A DNA stretch of 64,000 nt. Origin: Sisyra terminalis (lineage: Eukaryota; Arthropoda; Insecta; Neuroptera; Sisyridae). Positions 17,311 to 30,105 of this stretch are shown here, one piece after another (positions within the stretch are counted from its first letter, which is position 1; each line of letters opens with the position of its first letter). Both the position numbers and the translations under genes were made by a program. The DNA is taken from NCBI GenBank assembly GCA_958496175.1, contig OY292280.1:868001-932000 (forward strand), in the 5' to 3' direction. The notes beneath the pieces were generated by a model, which was not told where the DNA came from, did no database searches, and was given only the letters and a program-made list of their open reading frames with translations.

Positions 17311-18884
17311 TTTTTTATACTTTACAATTTATTTCTATTTTTTTTTATATTTATAGTATCCTGGAGTAACAATAATCCTTGTTGTTGAGTTTCTTAGGGA
17401 TAAATTTTCCTTTAGACAATTATAGCATTATTTTTTTTTCCTATTCACCTTTATTGACGTTTATAACTTTGAAAAAATAGAAGTAAGAATTGAAATTTTC
17501 AAATTTTAACGGTGATTTTTACGTTGATTATCGATGGTCCGTTAACGATGATAAATTCATGCGATTGGGTTTGAATTATTCTATTAAATGCTTAAGTATG
17601 AGCTTGAAGAAACAATGTCGAGAAGATTTGAAAACCACGACCAATTCTAAAAATTTGGTTTCAATACAATCAATTTTAATATGAATTCAGTTAATATATT
17701 TTGCATTAAAGCCAAATCTATTTACGTAAATACGAATAAACGGCTACTTTTCGAGGAATTTGCGATTATTATAATTTTTTAGACGATTTTCTGAAAAATA
17801 AACAGTGGTAAGTTCAAGGGTTTCTCCATGTAAAAAATTGTTGTATCCTATTCGAAAAGATTGTAACTACCTTTGGGGCATAGGCTTAAAGAATATTTAA
17901 CTTGAAATTCATCAAAAAATCGTTTCTATTCATAGTATTGTTCCGTTTTCATCGGAAAATATGATAATTTCTACCACTCTCCGGAACAATTTACCGGACG
18001 GCTATGCTGGAACCGGAGGTTCCAAATTCGATTTACAAATGAGTCCATGGTTTTTTTCAACCATTATAAATGGTTTTTATTCCGTTTAACTTACGATGGC
18101 TTACATTATCACTTAATCACATGAACCCTCGTTTCCGAATTTTAGCACCATGTCCTTCAATCGATTAAAGATAACCTTCGAGATTTGGATATGATTGATC
18201 GATGATTAATATGTTCCTTCAACTAAATCTATATACATAAGGGCAATTATTCGTCTGATTTTCAAGAACTTTGTGTCTTTGGACCTGTAATAGGCGTCAT
18301 ATTGGGTCAAAAAAATCTCTATTTATTAACTCATATCGATTGAAATCGATCAATAATTAATAAAAGCTACCAAATAAATCCTTTTCGACACTTGTGGATC
18401 ATTTCTAATGGTATTTTTAATCAATTTAATTTACATATGACGTCTGTTAAAATTTGTTTTGGTTTGCTTTGCATGCAACCCGATGAACATAAAAAACAAA
18501 ATTCGGCGTTTTCCTATTTTGAACACCGAACACCTACCCTCTTTGTTGGGTAAGTGGGTGGCCTTCGGTGTTCAAAATAGGCAAAATTTGTTAATGCAAT
18601 TCTAATATGGTATAATCTCTCTTTTGTAGCTAAATTTTCATTAAGGAACGTTTTAATCGCGTATTAAATTAAAAACAAAGTCGAAAGTCCAACGTTGCCA
18701 GATTGTGGATGTGCTGTAATGGACTTGAGCGTTTCAATCGAAAATCATCCCTTATTTGACGATGTTACAAGCACTTGAAGTTTGGATGGTTTGATGATTT
18801 CTTCTACTACTTTGATGGTCGATTTCATCCCTTAAACGTGGTTTGTTTTCGGAAAAATTTGCACAGCATGTACGAATGGACTTA
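17311..18884. other. Gene-free flank left of the giant palindrome
   Basis: No supported gene. About 18795-18890 is similar, in inverted orientation, to about 20195-20280 inside the left arm (shared blocks GTACATGCTG, GCAAATTTT, CCGAAAA, AAGGGATGA). Part of an arm-like sequence therefore lies outside the palindrome as an older paralogue. A strong hairpin sits at 18513-18581. Confidence 0.5.
18513..18581. repeat. 18-bp perfect inverted repeat / hairpin
   Basis: CCTATTTTGAACACCGAA at 18513-18530 is exactly complementary to 18564-18581. The loop pairs further (CCTACCC with GGGTAAGT) and outer bases (AAAATT.. with ..AATTT) extend the stem imperfectly. Found about 300 bp outside the left palindrome arm. 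Could be a MITE end pair or a small-RNA hairpin. Confidence 0.6.
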
Positions 18885-19639
18885 TACTTTTGAGACCTCC
18901 AAATATTATTCTTATTGATTTTTTCATTCCAGAAGAAGCTGACCGATGAGAACGGAGAATTATTCATTGGAGTTGAGATGTTCATTATTTCCAATTGGAC
19001 GTTTGAGGAATAAATGCGGATCGTTGGAAAATCATCAATCAAGCTCCTGTGGGATATCATTTCCACAATTGATATCTACCAAGAAGATCACTAATGGATT
19101 TACTACAACAATCTGTGCTGTAAATTGTGTTTCAAAAATTCAGTGAATGTTAAGTGATTTAGTGGTTTAAGTGATAAATAATTAGAATATCAGAAAATAC
19201 AAAATCTTTTAACTAACTTAATATTTCTATATGATTATAATAATTGATACTTTTACATAAATTATATAAACTTTTGTAATAATGGAAAAACTAATATTGT
19301 AACATATTATAAACTGATATGATATTTAACAATAATAAATGTATTTTAATTGAATACATTGTTTCAATCCGATTTACCCCACCCATCCTCTTGAATTTTA
19401 TATTTCAGAGTTAGAATAGATAATTAATTAGGTAAGTAGGATAAGTTCAATCTTATTCGATATCTTACCGAATAATACGATAAGGACAATATCGAAAAAT
19501 ATCTTAACTTTTTGATGTCCTTATTGTTTTTTTTTTGTATTAAAATTTTATTTTCTGAAGGAGTTCTTTTGAAATACAAATTTGTTTTTTCGAAAAAAAG
19601 GACCAAGGACCTTCAAATATTGTCACATTTTTCAACAAC

Positions 19640-19850
19640 TTTCCCGATCTCAACATAAAGCAGCTATGGTTCGAATATGGTCAGGAAATTCTAATTATTT
19701 CGATCGAAAAAAATTTCAATTTTCTACAAATCTCATAAGAATTGTTTATATATGAGTTCTAACGTCATTTACATATATCATGTGGTAGCTGCATTGCTAA
19801 GATCACCGCAGTCCCAGGTCCCAGGCTCGCATCCTGAAGGAGTAAGTGTT
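19640..19850 (+). mobile_element. SINE-like element, copy 2 (left arm; mirrored at 38655-38865)
   Basis: Diverged relative of 17120-17310: the shared upstream block includes CAG(T)TATGGTTT/C, ATTATTTCGATCG and TATGAGTT. Box-like motifs TAGCTGCATTG and GGCTCGCATCC are each degraded by one to two bases compared with the pol III consensus. Present in both palindrome arms because of the inversion. Confidence 0.45.
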
Positions 19851-19864
19851 TTTTATAATTTCTA

Positions 19865-20024
19865 GTTAAATTGACATCTACCATATCCCTATCTATGCTA
19901 GAACGTGTGAACTCTTGACATGTAATGTCACTTAACCACCTTAAGTTGTTAGTGCCACCTGTGAGTCAGGAGGATGTACTTATAGTTTCCAACAAAATTC
20001 GAAACACATTGTAGCGTTGTCTTA
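19865..20024 (-). repeat. Dispersed repeat family R, copy in left arm
   Basis: Reverse complement of 38481-38640. Reads TTTCGAATTTTGTTGGAAAC and GGTGGCACTAACAACTTAAG in the orientation of copies a and b. More diverged than those copies. Confidence 0.55.
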
Positions 20025-21129
20025 ATTGAAAATACTAAACAATACGAATTGTTAACAAATAAGAATTGTTTGAAAAAAGCGAAAACTAAAACATTGACTT
20101 AAGAACTTACTGCTGTTGATATTTCACACAAAAATGATGAAATTGAGTACATGGAAACTGGTAGAAATTGAACAAACTTCAGATGCAGAGATGCCAATCG
20201 AAAGTATAAATCTATCCGTACATGCTGGGCAAATTTTACCGAAAAAAAGTGGATTAAGGGATGATTTCCAAACCAAAGACAGTTTCGGGTTCGTAGCAAT
20301 GTATAGAACGATAATATAACAATATATTCCGAATATCAAAACAATGTCATCTAAAATTATATCAAAGAATATTTCTTGGCTTATCTACCAAAGAATGTCG
20401 ATGATTGGTTTAATATATGATAATTATCAATAATTTTAAGATCACTTTTTCATGGATACGTAACTAATAAGCAGGAAAAGATTGGATAAGATATCATTTA
20501 AAAATCGACACCGCAAGTTATCCTTGGTTCATGCTATATAGCTTCCAACACAAACAAATGCGAAAGAATTTTTCATAAATTTAAACGAAACTTTGCACCG
20601 GAATATTGCTTTTGGTGACGAAAATCATTTACACAGAAGGAGACTTCTATCGATTGACTAATAACACTCTATTCTGATTCTATGGTGCTCTAATAAATTT
20701 AAACTTACTTCTACAGGAATTGCTTTCCGGCAATGGCAATAATCATTATTTTTTAATCACTACAAGTTTTCCGTTTAAAAATTTAAGGGTTTTTATGAAT
20801 ACTGGACAAAAACATCCTTATTAATATTGATTGTATCATAGGAATTACTATGATAGTGTCGCTAACCAACGTTTTATTTCCGATCCTATCAATTCTCCAA
20901 CAAACTCTTCGGGACGATGATATGATTATGGATTTTTAGATGGAAATTATCATTTTCTTGATACTAACTTGAACGAAAAAAGAAAATTACTAAACATTTA
21001 CACCAACACTTAAATAATATTTCTATCGAAGGTTTACTAATGATATCATCAATTCTGCTATATATTCTGGAAGATGATGATGTGATAATGGGTCAAAAAT
21101 CAGTGTTCATGAAAATTTAATGTTGGTAT

Positions 21130-21465
21130 CTATGTACTCTTTTCCTCACCACCCTTGCGGTAGAGTACTAGGCGCGTTTTTTTTAATGTGGTGTCCCCTT
21201 GAAGGCCTAATCCACGAATACCTACGTAAACGGTTAAGACCACAAAAGACAGAAAATTTTGAAAAAAAAACATAAATTCATTGTTTGTTATTTTAATCAG
21301 TGGATAGTCAAAACAGTTTACGTAGATATTCCATTCACAACTCACATTCCTTAAAAAATAACCACCCACCACTAATGCAACGTTGCAATTTCTACAATCT
21401 TTTGGCTTATGTGATACAGTTATTCCAATCGGCGTGAAGCGCACTATACAATTCCCTAGTGTCAT
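21130..21465 (-). CDS. Unknown 111-codon open reading frame (left arm copy)
   Basis: Identical to the frame at 37040-37375 on the other strand. Starts MTLGNCIVRF and has several cysteines (DCRNC, VSCEW, NCFDY) in its first half and a hydrophobic FFFQNFLSFVVLTVYVGI stretch in the second. No family recognised. It may be an exon of a larger gene, a relic, or chance in AT-rich DNA; no splice partners could be fixed. Confidence 0.25.
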   Translation of the reverse strand: MTLGNCIVRFTPIGITVSHKPKDCRNCNVALVVGGYFLRNVSCEWNIYVNCFDYPLIKITNNEFMFFFQNFLSFVVLTVYVGIRGLGLQGDTTLKKTRLVLYRKGGEEKST

Positions 21466-21696
21466 AAGCGTAAAGAAAGTTCAACCCTTAAAAACTAAAG
21501 CTAAATTGCTACAAAGCTAAAAAACATGCCTTATAACTAAGTGACTAAAGTACCAACTATCATGGAAAGGATGATCATACTTTTAATCAAATTCATAATA
21601 ATAATAATAATAATAATAATTAAACATGTAAACCTACTTTTTCGGATTATTTCACATTTTTTGCCAACTGTTTTCTCCAACTGTCCTTCATGTTTA

Positions 21697-22606
21697 CATA
21701 GAATGATAATGCCACGAATGCACCTACTAATCTGGAATCTGGAGACAAAAAAGTATTACTCCTATTTGGTACACTGTTCGAATCGTTTTAAAATAGTGTT
21801 TCTTACCATTTTTATACCAAATTTTTACTTCTGATCCATTACATTTTCCTGGATATGCTTCAGGACAATAATGTATGGTAATGATGGATTCAAGAGGAAA
21901 TTCTCCTTTTCGAAGCCAATTCCACGACGAATCCAAATCCGAATAGCACTAATAACTCACTTAAACACTTTAACACTAATTCCTGAAGGGAATAACACTT
22001 TCACAACACTAATCACTTAGCCCGAAACGCGTAATCCAGAATGTGTGACGGAAGCGCACTCACTAATATATTTTTATACACTTTGTGTATTCAAATAATT
22101 ATTTAAAGACGAAGGAAGAAAAAAATAATTAGTAAGAAAAAAGCTTGACTCTATCTCTATGCTACAATAGAGAGTAACAACATTTTGGCAATCCCTGCTA
22201 CAAGGGACATCCCCATTTACCTGCCTGTAACATTGAAACCACTTTGGCCACCAGCTACTTAACGCTACTAAGCTAATCGTTGCAACCAGGATTCGAACTC
22301 GTACCCAACATCAATTGATGTCCTGGAATCCAAAACCTAACGAATCGCGAACAAAAATGCACTTTATTTGTACGGAAAATCACTTGAAGTTAACACTTAT
22401 ATTTATTAAATGTTTCTTTAAAGAACCCGAAAGTGCATTTTATTTACAAAAACTACTTTAATTAACCGCGCGCGGAAAAAAAAAACAACGGAAAGTGACC
22501 TAAAGTGGTTCCACTAAAGAGCCCAAACCCCCTAGCTGAAAAGGAATCAAGTGGGATTAGGTAAAAAAAATCTACGGACTTAACTTTGATTGAAGTCCTC
22601 GTCTGC
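21697..22606 (-). repeat. 0.9-kb repeat unit, copy A (left arm)
   Basis: Direct repeat of 23888-24787, about 97% alike by eye with small indels. Read on the minus strand it begins GCAGACGAGGACTTCAATC. It contains the CG-rich block CCGCGCGCGG, a tRNA-like B box in GAGTTCGAATCCTGG next to a CATCAATTGATG palindrome, and then a first exon encoding a WLRKGEFPLESI peptide. Both copies also exist in the right arm, giving four. Confidence 0.85.
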
Positions 22607-22998
22607 TACCAACACCTTCCAGGAACAGCTACTCCAAGGCACAGCTTCCATCTCCAGTTCTATAATTCCAGGAATAGAAGATCACTAAAGTTCTCAAAAG
22701 CACTTTTAGAACCGATCGCGACGCGACACGAACTTTCGTGTAACACTCCCGAAACTTTCGCGGAACTTTCGAATAACAATTTAAAGTTTACGCTTTATAA
22801 CTTAAAAGCGTTGATTTGTTAAAATTCGCGGATTCCGGATAATGTATTCCACGTAGAATACAAAGTTAAAACGCGCGCGTAACGAAACGGAATTTTTTAC
22901 GGCGGAAGTCGAAACGATTCACTACAATGAACTCCTTTTCTTTTTAACTAGAAAAGAAAAAAGAAGGATAAGAATAGAAAGATACACTATACTTTAAC

Positions 22999-23142
22999 TT
23001 AAATAGAGATACTTACGAGGAGGATAAAACCCCATCTACCGCAAATATCCTCGAAATACACCAACTGCCGCTTATGACACTTATCCTCCCAGCGACGTCC
23101 ATTCAGTAGAGCCAATATATAGAATCCCTCCAAATCTTCCAT
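22999..23142 (-). CDS. Small unknown open reading frame, 47 codons (left arm copy)
   Basis: Mirror of 35363-35506: a peptide starting MEDLEGFYILALLNGRRW, rich in charged and aromatic residues. It lies between the two 0.9-kb repeat copies. It could be a later exon of the unknown gene in this arm; no homologue recognised. Confidence 0.3.
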   Translation of the reverse strand: MEDLEGFYILALLNGRRWEDKCHKRQLVYFEDICGRWGFILLVSISI

Positions 23143-23796
23143 AATTCCCGAAACTGGATTTTTCAGAATCAATTAATCCTTAATTTCAATCTTTATGCAA
23201 AATGATTCCATTGCACTCGTCAAAGTTTCTTAGATTTGGGAAGAACGGCTTAAATTACTTTAATGTCTATTAAGACGTTGACACTATTGGTGAATAGTAG
23301 ATATCCTTGATCTTCACAAACTTAAACTTTCGTTCCAGAATGTCCTCAACTTGTATTATCAATTATTTTAAATGGTGCAATTTAATATTCTCAAATATCT
23401 CATTTTTATTTGAACGGCGATTTGTTAAAGCAATCTAAAAAAAATAGTAGATACAACCGTTTACTGTTTACCTTGCCTGTTTTTCAAACATATCCATTTG
23501 CTAGTAGGGAAGAAAAGTTAAACTGAAATATTTTTAGTACTTTTTTTTCTGGATGGAAAATGGAATTTTATACCACCAGAATTTTGGGTTCCTCTGTGTA
23601 TTCTTCGGGGGTATTTCTGTGATTCAATGAATATTAATAATTTTGAGACATTTTCTTCCATCAATAACAATAACAACTCTTTGTTACCAATTATCTTCCA
23701 TTACCTCCTAAAACATTAAAATTATTGGATCTTCTCCTGAAACTGAAGAAACATTTTAATTTTCCATTCAAATCATTCATAAGTATTGTATCTTAC

Positions 23797-24142
23797 CAAA
23801 GTTTCACTGGGACATGGTAGGTTCACATAGAAGTTCTTGAAGATGATCATGATATCCAACTCTATCATCCAACTTTCTTCCATATTTCCATAGAATGATA
23901 ATGCCACGAATGCACCTTTTAATCTGGAATCTGGAAAAAAAAAGGTATTAATATTATTTGGTACACTGTTCGAATCGTTTAAAAATAGTGTTTCTTACCA
24001 TTTTTATACCAAATTTTTACTTTTGATCCATTACATTTTCCTGGATATGCTTCAGGACAATAATGTATGGTAATGATGGATTCAAGAGGAAATTCTCCTT
24101 TTCGAAGCCACTTCCACGATGAATCCAAATCCGAATGGCACT
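23797..24142 (-). CDS. Unknown two-exon gene fragment (left arm copy)
   Basis: Exact mirror of 34363-34708, exons at about 23999-24142 and 23797-23930 on this strand. See the right-arm entry for the protein features. Being present in both arms, it would be transcribed divergently from the two sides if active. Confidence 0.4.
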
Positions 24143-24787
24143 AACAACTCACTTTAACACTAATTCCTGAAGGGAATAACACTTTCACAACACTACTCAC
24201 TTAGCCCGAAACGCGTAATCCAGATTGTGTGACGGAAGCGCACTCACTAATATATTTTTATACAGTTTGTCAATTAAGAAAATTATTTAAAGACGAGGGA
24301 AGAAAAAAATAATTAGTAAGAAAAGAGCTTGACTCTATCTCTATGCTACAATAGAGAGTAACAACATTTTGGCAATCCCTGCTACAAGGGACATCCCCAT
24401 TTACCTGCCTGTTACATTGAAACCACTTTGGCCACCAGCTACTTAACGCTACTAAGCTAATCGTTGCAACCAGGATTCGAACTCGTACCCAACATCAATT
24501 GATGTCCTGGAATCCAATACCTAACGAATCGCGAACAAAAATGCACTTTATTTGTACGGAAAATCACTTGAAGTTAACACTTATTTTTATTAAATGTTTC
24601 TTTAAAGAACCCGAAAGTGCATTTTATTTACAAAAACTACTTTAATTAACCGCGCGCGGAAAAAAACAACGGAAAGTGACCTAAAGTGGTTCCACTAAAG
24701 AGCCCAAACCCCCTAGCTGAAAAGGAATCAAGTGGGATTAGGTAAAAAAAATCTACGGACTTAACTTTGATTGAAGTCCTCGTCTGC
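23888..24787 (-). repeat. 0.9-kb repeat unit, copy B (left arm)
   Basis: Partner of 21697-22606 in the same orientation, 2.18 kb away. Ends at the same motif (GAAGTCCTCGTCTGC on the plus strand) before the sequences diverge. The coding similarity continues weakly past the repeat edge (SFYGNMEESW versus SFYVNMKDSW), which points to a tandem gene duplication, not LTRs. Confidence 0.85.
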
Positions 24788-27524
24788 ATCTCAACTCCTC
24801 CGTTCCATGGTTTGCTGTACATCAACCACCAAAATTGGATCCTGCAAAAAAATCATCAGTTTTAATTTATTGCTTTACAGGAGTTTTATTGATTTTTGTA
24901 CAGCTATTTTTTGTTTGTCGCTTATTGGATTATGCATTGAAAAGTGAAATAACAATTTTGAATATTAGTTTTATTTTGAAAATACTGTTAAACTTTGCTA
25001 TTGTCATATTTTGAAATTAATATAAACTTTCAATGTCACGAGTGGGTAGGTGATTTCAATGCACGTACGTCACGAGAGTTGCCTATACTTAAACATTTTA
25101 AAAACTTGTGCCGTCTACAATTTTAGCTGCAAGTACGTCATATCGCTTGAAATGATAGAAGTCAATGGTTTGAGCTTGGGATAATGGGTATCTTTCCTTA
25201 CGTAGCATTGAAATCCCCAATGTATAGAATGTACAATTTCCCAACTTTGGGGATGAGAATCGAAAAGTAAAAGATTACTTTTTTGAACAATGAGAAAAAA
25301 TGTTAATGTGATTCATCATAGATCAATTGAAAATTGACAATCTATACATTTCATTTCGTTTCATGTTAAATAAAATAGAAATGGATTTCTTTTTTCGGAA
25401 AATGTAATGCATTTGATAATGACGATTTTTTTTGCAAAGATTTTTACCAAGTGGAACTAATGGAAAATTAAAAAAAAATGTGTTTAAGTTTTGGAAATTA
25501 ACGTTGCATTGATTTTCAGTAGTTTTTTTTGAAATTTTATTGATTTTTTGGAAATTTCAATCTTTGACTTTCAATGATTTAGCAATGTCATATCGGTCAT
25601 ATCATCTCGATGCATTGCAAATTTCATTATAGTGGCTCCCTCCCACATCACTGTCAAATGCACTACCCAAGATGGCGACAATTTTTGGAAAATTTTGGAA
25701 ATGATTTCAAAATGAAAATTTAAGAAAATTTCCACTAACCTGAATATGTGGATAGTGATGAATCGATGCTAAACACATTCCACTATCACTTTAAACACTT
25801 TTCACCACTTTACAACTACTTTATACCGAAATTGGGAGAATTTTTCCGGACCGAAATTCAACCTTTGAGATCGCGAGGCATACTAAATGCTGGATACGCA
25901 TTTGCACCGTTCGATGCCTGGCCAATTGGTACTGCATTGGTCGCTTCAAGTGCTCTCCTTGCGTTCGTGCGTAATTCACTGCAATTTTATTAGATAAAAT
26001 TTTAAAATTAATTTTAAAATTTTAAAATAATTCATAAAAAAAATTATTTCATGACTTAAAACAACTACTGTTCGACCGCAATTAATGTAAAAGGGCTCTA
26101 ATAAATAATTTGAAAAAATTAAAATTAAAGAAATATTTTTTAAATATATCAAAGGGACTCGAACTTAATAAATTCCTGGAATAAATCATTCCAACAAAAC
26201 ATTGTTTTTTTTCATTTTGTCCTTTGTTTCTTTCAATCCTTTTTCTCAAATTTTGGAAAATGTAGAATTTTACTAAGCACCATGGATTTTCCCGTTGATT
26301 TTGCACCAATTTAATAAAAATGAAATTTACCCTTTCGTATTTAGTTATAGATTCATATAGGTATCCTCAATGGTCAGAAACATCTTAGAATGAAAGATGA
26401 CTCCAGAATTGCCTAGCATTGTTTCCATTTGATCATTCAATACCTTTTATTTCTACAATCATCAAATTTAGTTGATTTTCTCGATAAAAATTTGCCCCAT
26501 CCAAATGTAATGTCTACAGTTTCGGCTTTTTCTTGGTCACCAATTAATCGATTTGGAATTCTACTGACAATTTTATTCGCCACTGCAACTTCTTAAAATG
26601 TCCTGGATCGATCTCTAGATAACTCATTTCCAATTTTTCCTAGATGAACTCATGATTGATTAACATTAATCCATTTAATTGATTAAATTCGACACTTTAT
26701 TGATTGCCATGAAGTTGCAGCACTAATTTTTTTAAAAGATACACATATCTAATATCTAATTGTGAAAATGAAATACACAGAACTATGTTTTAAATAACGT
26801 TGAAATTTACACTTCATGAAGACGAAACTTTTACGAATATATATTAACTTTTAAGAGACTTTAAAGTAGATCGCTAGTTCACAAACCACAAATAAAAGAT
26901 TTTGAATGATTCTGAGATTGAAATCCATATTGCATATCTATCTAATCATTATTGATTACCAATATACATATAATGATATATATGTCGAAGAATATTTGTC
27001 AGGAATCATTCGGGTATCAACACCTTTTCCTATTATATCCATGGTCCCTTTTCTTTCAAGACGATGACGATTAAAGTTCAACAATACATCCACGGTCGGG
27101 TCTCAAAAATTACTTTTCTCTTTTAAGGTTCAAACAGAACTGTTCCCGTCCGTACATCACACTGTATAGGACTTCTCTTCTCGATTCATAAGCCAAATAC
27201 ATTTTCTTAAATTAACCAATCAGATCACCCAAAAAACACTTTTTGACCAATACCATTACAGATCGTGGCCACATTTTAAGAGACCAGAGGCTACTTTGAA
27301 CCCAAATCTTGCCATCATAAAACTCAAACACAATTAGGTAGAGTAATAAACGACAATTTCAAAGTTTTGCAAAGTTCTAATATTTAGGCGTGAAGCATAT
27401 AATAAAAAGTGCAATAAAAGTCGATGACAAATATTGTAAACCAGCCAAGTCTTCGAGGGTCATCTCCGTCATATATATTTATCCTTATAAGTACGCATAA
27501 AGATATTTGGTCCAATGTCTGAAA
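24788..27524. other. Palindrome-arm sequence without recognisable gene
   Basis: Mirrored at 30981-33717. Two frames of 75 and 81 codons (25748-25993 plus, 26082-26309 minus) are preserved only because the arms are identical. Neither shows known motifs or clear splice structure. No mobile-element ends found until 27525. Confidence 0.5.
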
Positions 27525-29458
27525 GAGCTCCCTAAAGTACTTAAACCCCTCGTAATTTGTTTTTCAAATTTTTATTTTGCTCATTCTTTTGTTCGTCAAC
27601 AGTTTTCGCTTGTTCTTTTTTAGTTTTGATAAGAAAAATAAATAATTTTGAAGAAAAAGAAACCTAAAGTTATTACCCTTCATTTTTTAATAGATACGGT
27701 CTTTTTCCTTTGGAATCGATATATTTCTATAGATCTTCATTTGATCGTGTAAGATCTACGCTTGTTTGACTTTGAATTATTGTATTTTTAAATAAAAACC
27801 AAAAATATAAATAAATGACTTGCATGAAAATAAGCACACTATTATGTTCCATCGTTTAAATATGAAATTTAAGGACACCTATAGGATTTTTCCTGTAGGA
27901 TATTTCTAGAGAATATTTCTTTAATTTAAAAGTAGCGTTATTACAAAGGACAAGTGATTTAAAGATCACAGATCCTTTGTTCCGTCGTTCCCTGGTAGAT
28001 GACGGGACGTGGGTTCAGCATTGTTAATGAAATTAAATAATTCCTGATTTGTCATTTTTATCAAATTTATGGGAATCAACGAGAAATTTCCAGTAATGAT
28101 TATTACAAACGGTTATTTTTTTTTCAGGGGTTATTATCTGATCATTAATACCTACCTAAAAGATATATAGAATTGCACATACACTTCTAATGGTTATCTA
28201 AGGAGGTAAATTAATGACTAATGAAAATCAAAAACTCAAATTGATGTTCTAAATATTAATTTTGTAATAATTAATATAATAATTAATGTAATGTATAATA
28301 ATTAATGTAATAATTTATATTTGGGGTTGATAGTTTGAAAAAATTAAGGAATTAATTTATATACAACATTGAGACTCGAACTCTTTTAAAAGCTAGAATA
28401 ACAATTCCCGAAACAAAAACTAAATTCAAATTTTAATTTCAAAGTTCTCAATGAGGTACTAAAGAGTAAAGATATAATTTTATGGTGGACGAACAATATG
28501 GAAAGTAATTCTAGTAGTCCTAGTTTTGCCCTTAAAGTTGTAGTTGTACTAGATTGTTTTAGATAAGTACCAAGTATTTCAACTACTAAAATTCGCGTAG
28601 GACTTTAAATATTCTGACGTAAAAGGATTGAATTAGACAAAAAGTCCTACGATTCTTAAAAAAAATACCATTGTAAGGATCTCCAATTTGTTCGGAATGT
28701 CCCTGGAATGACAGTTCTCTAACTGCCAGGGATGTAACAATTGAAAAACGTGATATGTCAAATTGGAGAGTAAATTCTATAAAAATATATTTTTTATACT
28801 TTACAGATATACTTTAAGATATTCCATGCATAGTGAAACTAACTCAAATTTTTGATTATGAATTGTCTGTACATTCTTCGCCTTTAAAATTTTGCCGCCC
28901 CTAAAATCGCGCTGCCCTAGGCCCGGGCTTATTTAAATTAGATGTTTGAAGGGAATTTACAACTAAATATCGAATAAATTTGTGAATTGAATACCAAAAT
29001 CACCTGACAGTTTCGTATATAAGAGTTTTTTGTACAATGAAATTATGTTACCAATTGGTCATTACTTCGTATCACCTATTTTACTGACATTTGGTTAGTT
29101 TTTTACTTTCCCGCGCGTTTTTTGAAACTAGATTCATAATTATCCTCTTTGTCATTCTTGCATTGCTTTGTTTTATTCGGTTCTAATGCACTAAAGTCTA
29201 CTATAATGATATTCTTGTTGTGGCTTATTTGTAATAACTGTGAAGAAAATTAGATTTCCGCTTCCGAAACATTGCAATTTTAAATGTTTCATACGTTTTA
29301 TTACTAATTTTTGGTACCTATATTTTTTTGTAAAACTCTCAATTGACTTAACTATCCAATCTTCTTTTGGTCAAAAATGGCTAAAGAATTACGAAGCATT
29401 GTTTCCACTTGATTATTCGATTGACCTTGTTTTTGAAGGGGAAATACGAAGTAATAAT

Positions 29459-29742
29459 ATATTATGTATGGAGGCACGGTCAATAGAGACTCCGTCTAAA
29501 TGTTACTTTCAAAAATGCAACTTCTAAAAGCCTTGCCAATGAGAATTCCCAATGAGAGTTCCCTCTCCTGAACAAGGTTCGGTGCGCGTTTGAAACGAGG
29601 AACCTTGCCAGGAGAGGGAACCTAGTTAGGAGAGGGAATTCTCATTGGGAATTCTCATTGGCAATGGCTTTAGGTAGTGGTATTTTTGAAAGAAATATTT
29701 AGATGGAGTCTCTCTTGACCGTGCCTCTATACATAATACAAT
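29459..29742. mobile_element. Foldback MITE with ~130-bp inverted arms
   Basis: GGAGGCACGGTCAATAGAGA.. on the left matches the reverse complement of ..TCTCTTGACCGTGCCTC on the right. Pairing continues through GCCAATGAGAATTCCCAATG and CCCTCTCCT almost to the centre near 29600. The two halves differ by roughly 10-15%. No coding capacity. Confidence 0.8.
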
Positions 29743-29974
29743 GGTATTTCGAATTTTGTTTTTACTGCACCATCAGGAATCCATTGTAGCGTCTTTTCGG
29801 TAGTTCTTTTATAGGTACAAAAATTTAGAGTATTATTTCTCATTTATTAATTACAATGTAAGGTTCATTACTCATGATGAAAAGTTCTTTAGAATCGTCC
29901 ACTGATGACCCCTACTTTTAAGAAACTCCCACAATTTAACCCCTCGACTTTTGATTTTTTAATATTTTTTTTGT

Positions 29975-30105
29975 TTATTCGTTTGTTCGTGTTTGTTCGT
30001 CAATATAATTTATTTGTTCGTGTTAGTTCGTCATTATCCTTAATTTGTTCGTGTTTGTTCGTCAATATCTTTAAGTTTTTCGTGTTTGTTCTTCAAATTT
30101 TTCGT
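29975..30105 (+). repeat. Tandem repeat, four units of about 30 bp
   Basis: Units built on TTGTTCGTGTTTGTTCGTCA, with interruptions of TATNNTT. The GTTCGT core also occurs in the family E element inside msl-2. Confidence 0.75.

Larger units (their letters stand above)
18885..28253 (+). repeat. Left arm of a 20.7-kb giant palindrome
   Basis: Every position p here corresponds to 58505-p on the opposite strand of 30252-39620. I followed the match at many points (19.1, 20.1, 21.1, 21.6, 22.1, 22.6, 25.8, 26.1, 28.2 kb) and found it exact there. The outermost ~180 bp carry several substitutions. At the inner end pairing stops abruptly after TTGATGTTCTAAA. Contents: two direct ~0.9-kb repeats, pieces of an unknown spliced gene on the minus strand, a SINE-like unit, a dispersed R repeat, and the outer part of a foldback element from 27525. 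Confidence 0.95.

Noticed and set aside
25748..26309. Frames of 81 and 75 codons in the palindrome arms (and mirrors at 32196-32757)
   Set aside because: Their identity in both arms follows from the DNA inversion and is not evidence of coding; no domain, start context or splice structure supports them.
29240..29527. 95-codon frame in the palindrome spacer
   Set aside because: Its last third is the left arm of the foldback MITE at 29459; no recognised domain.
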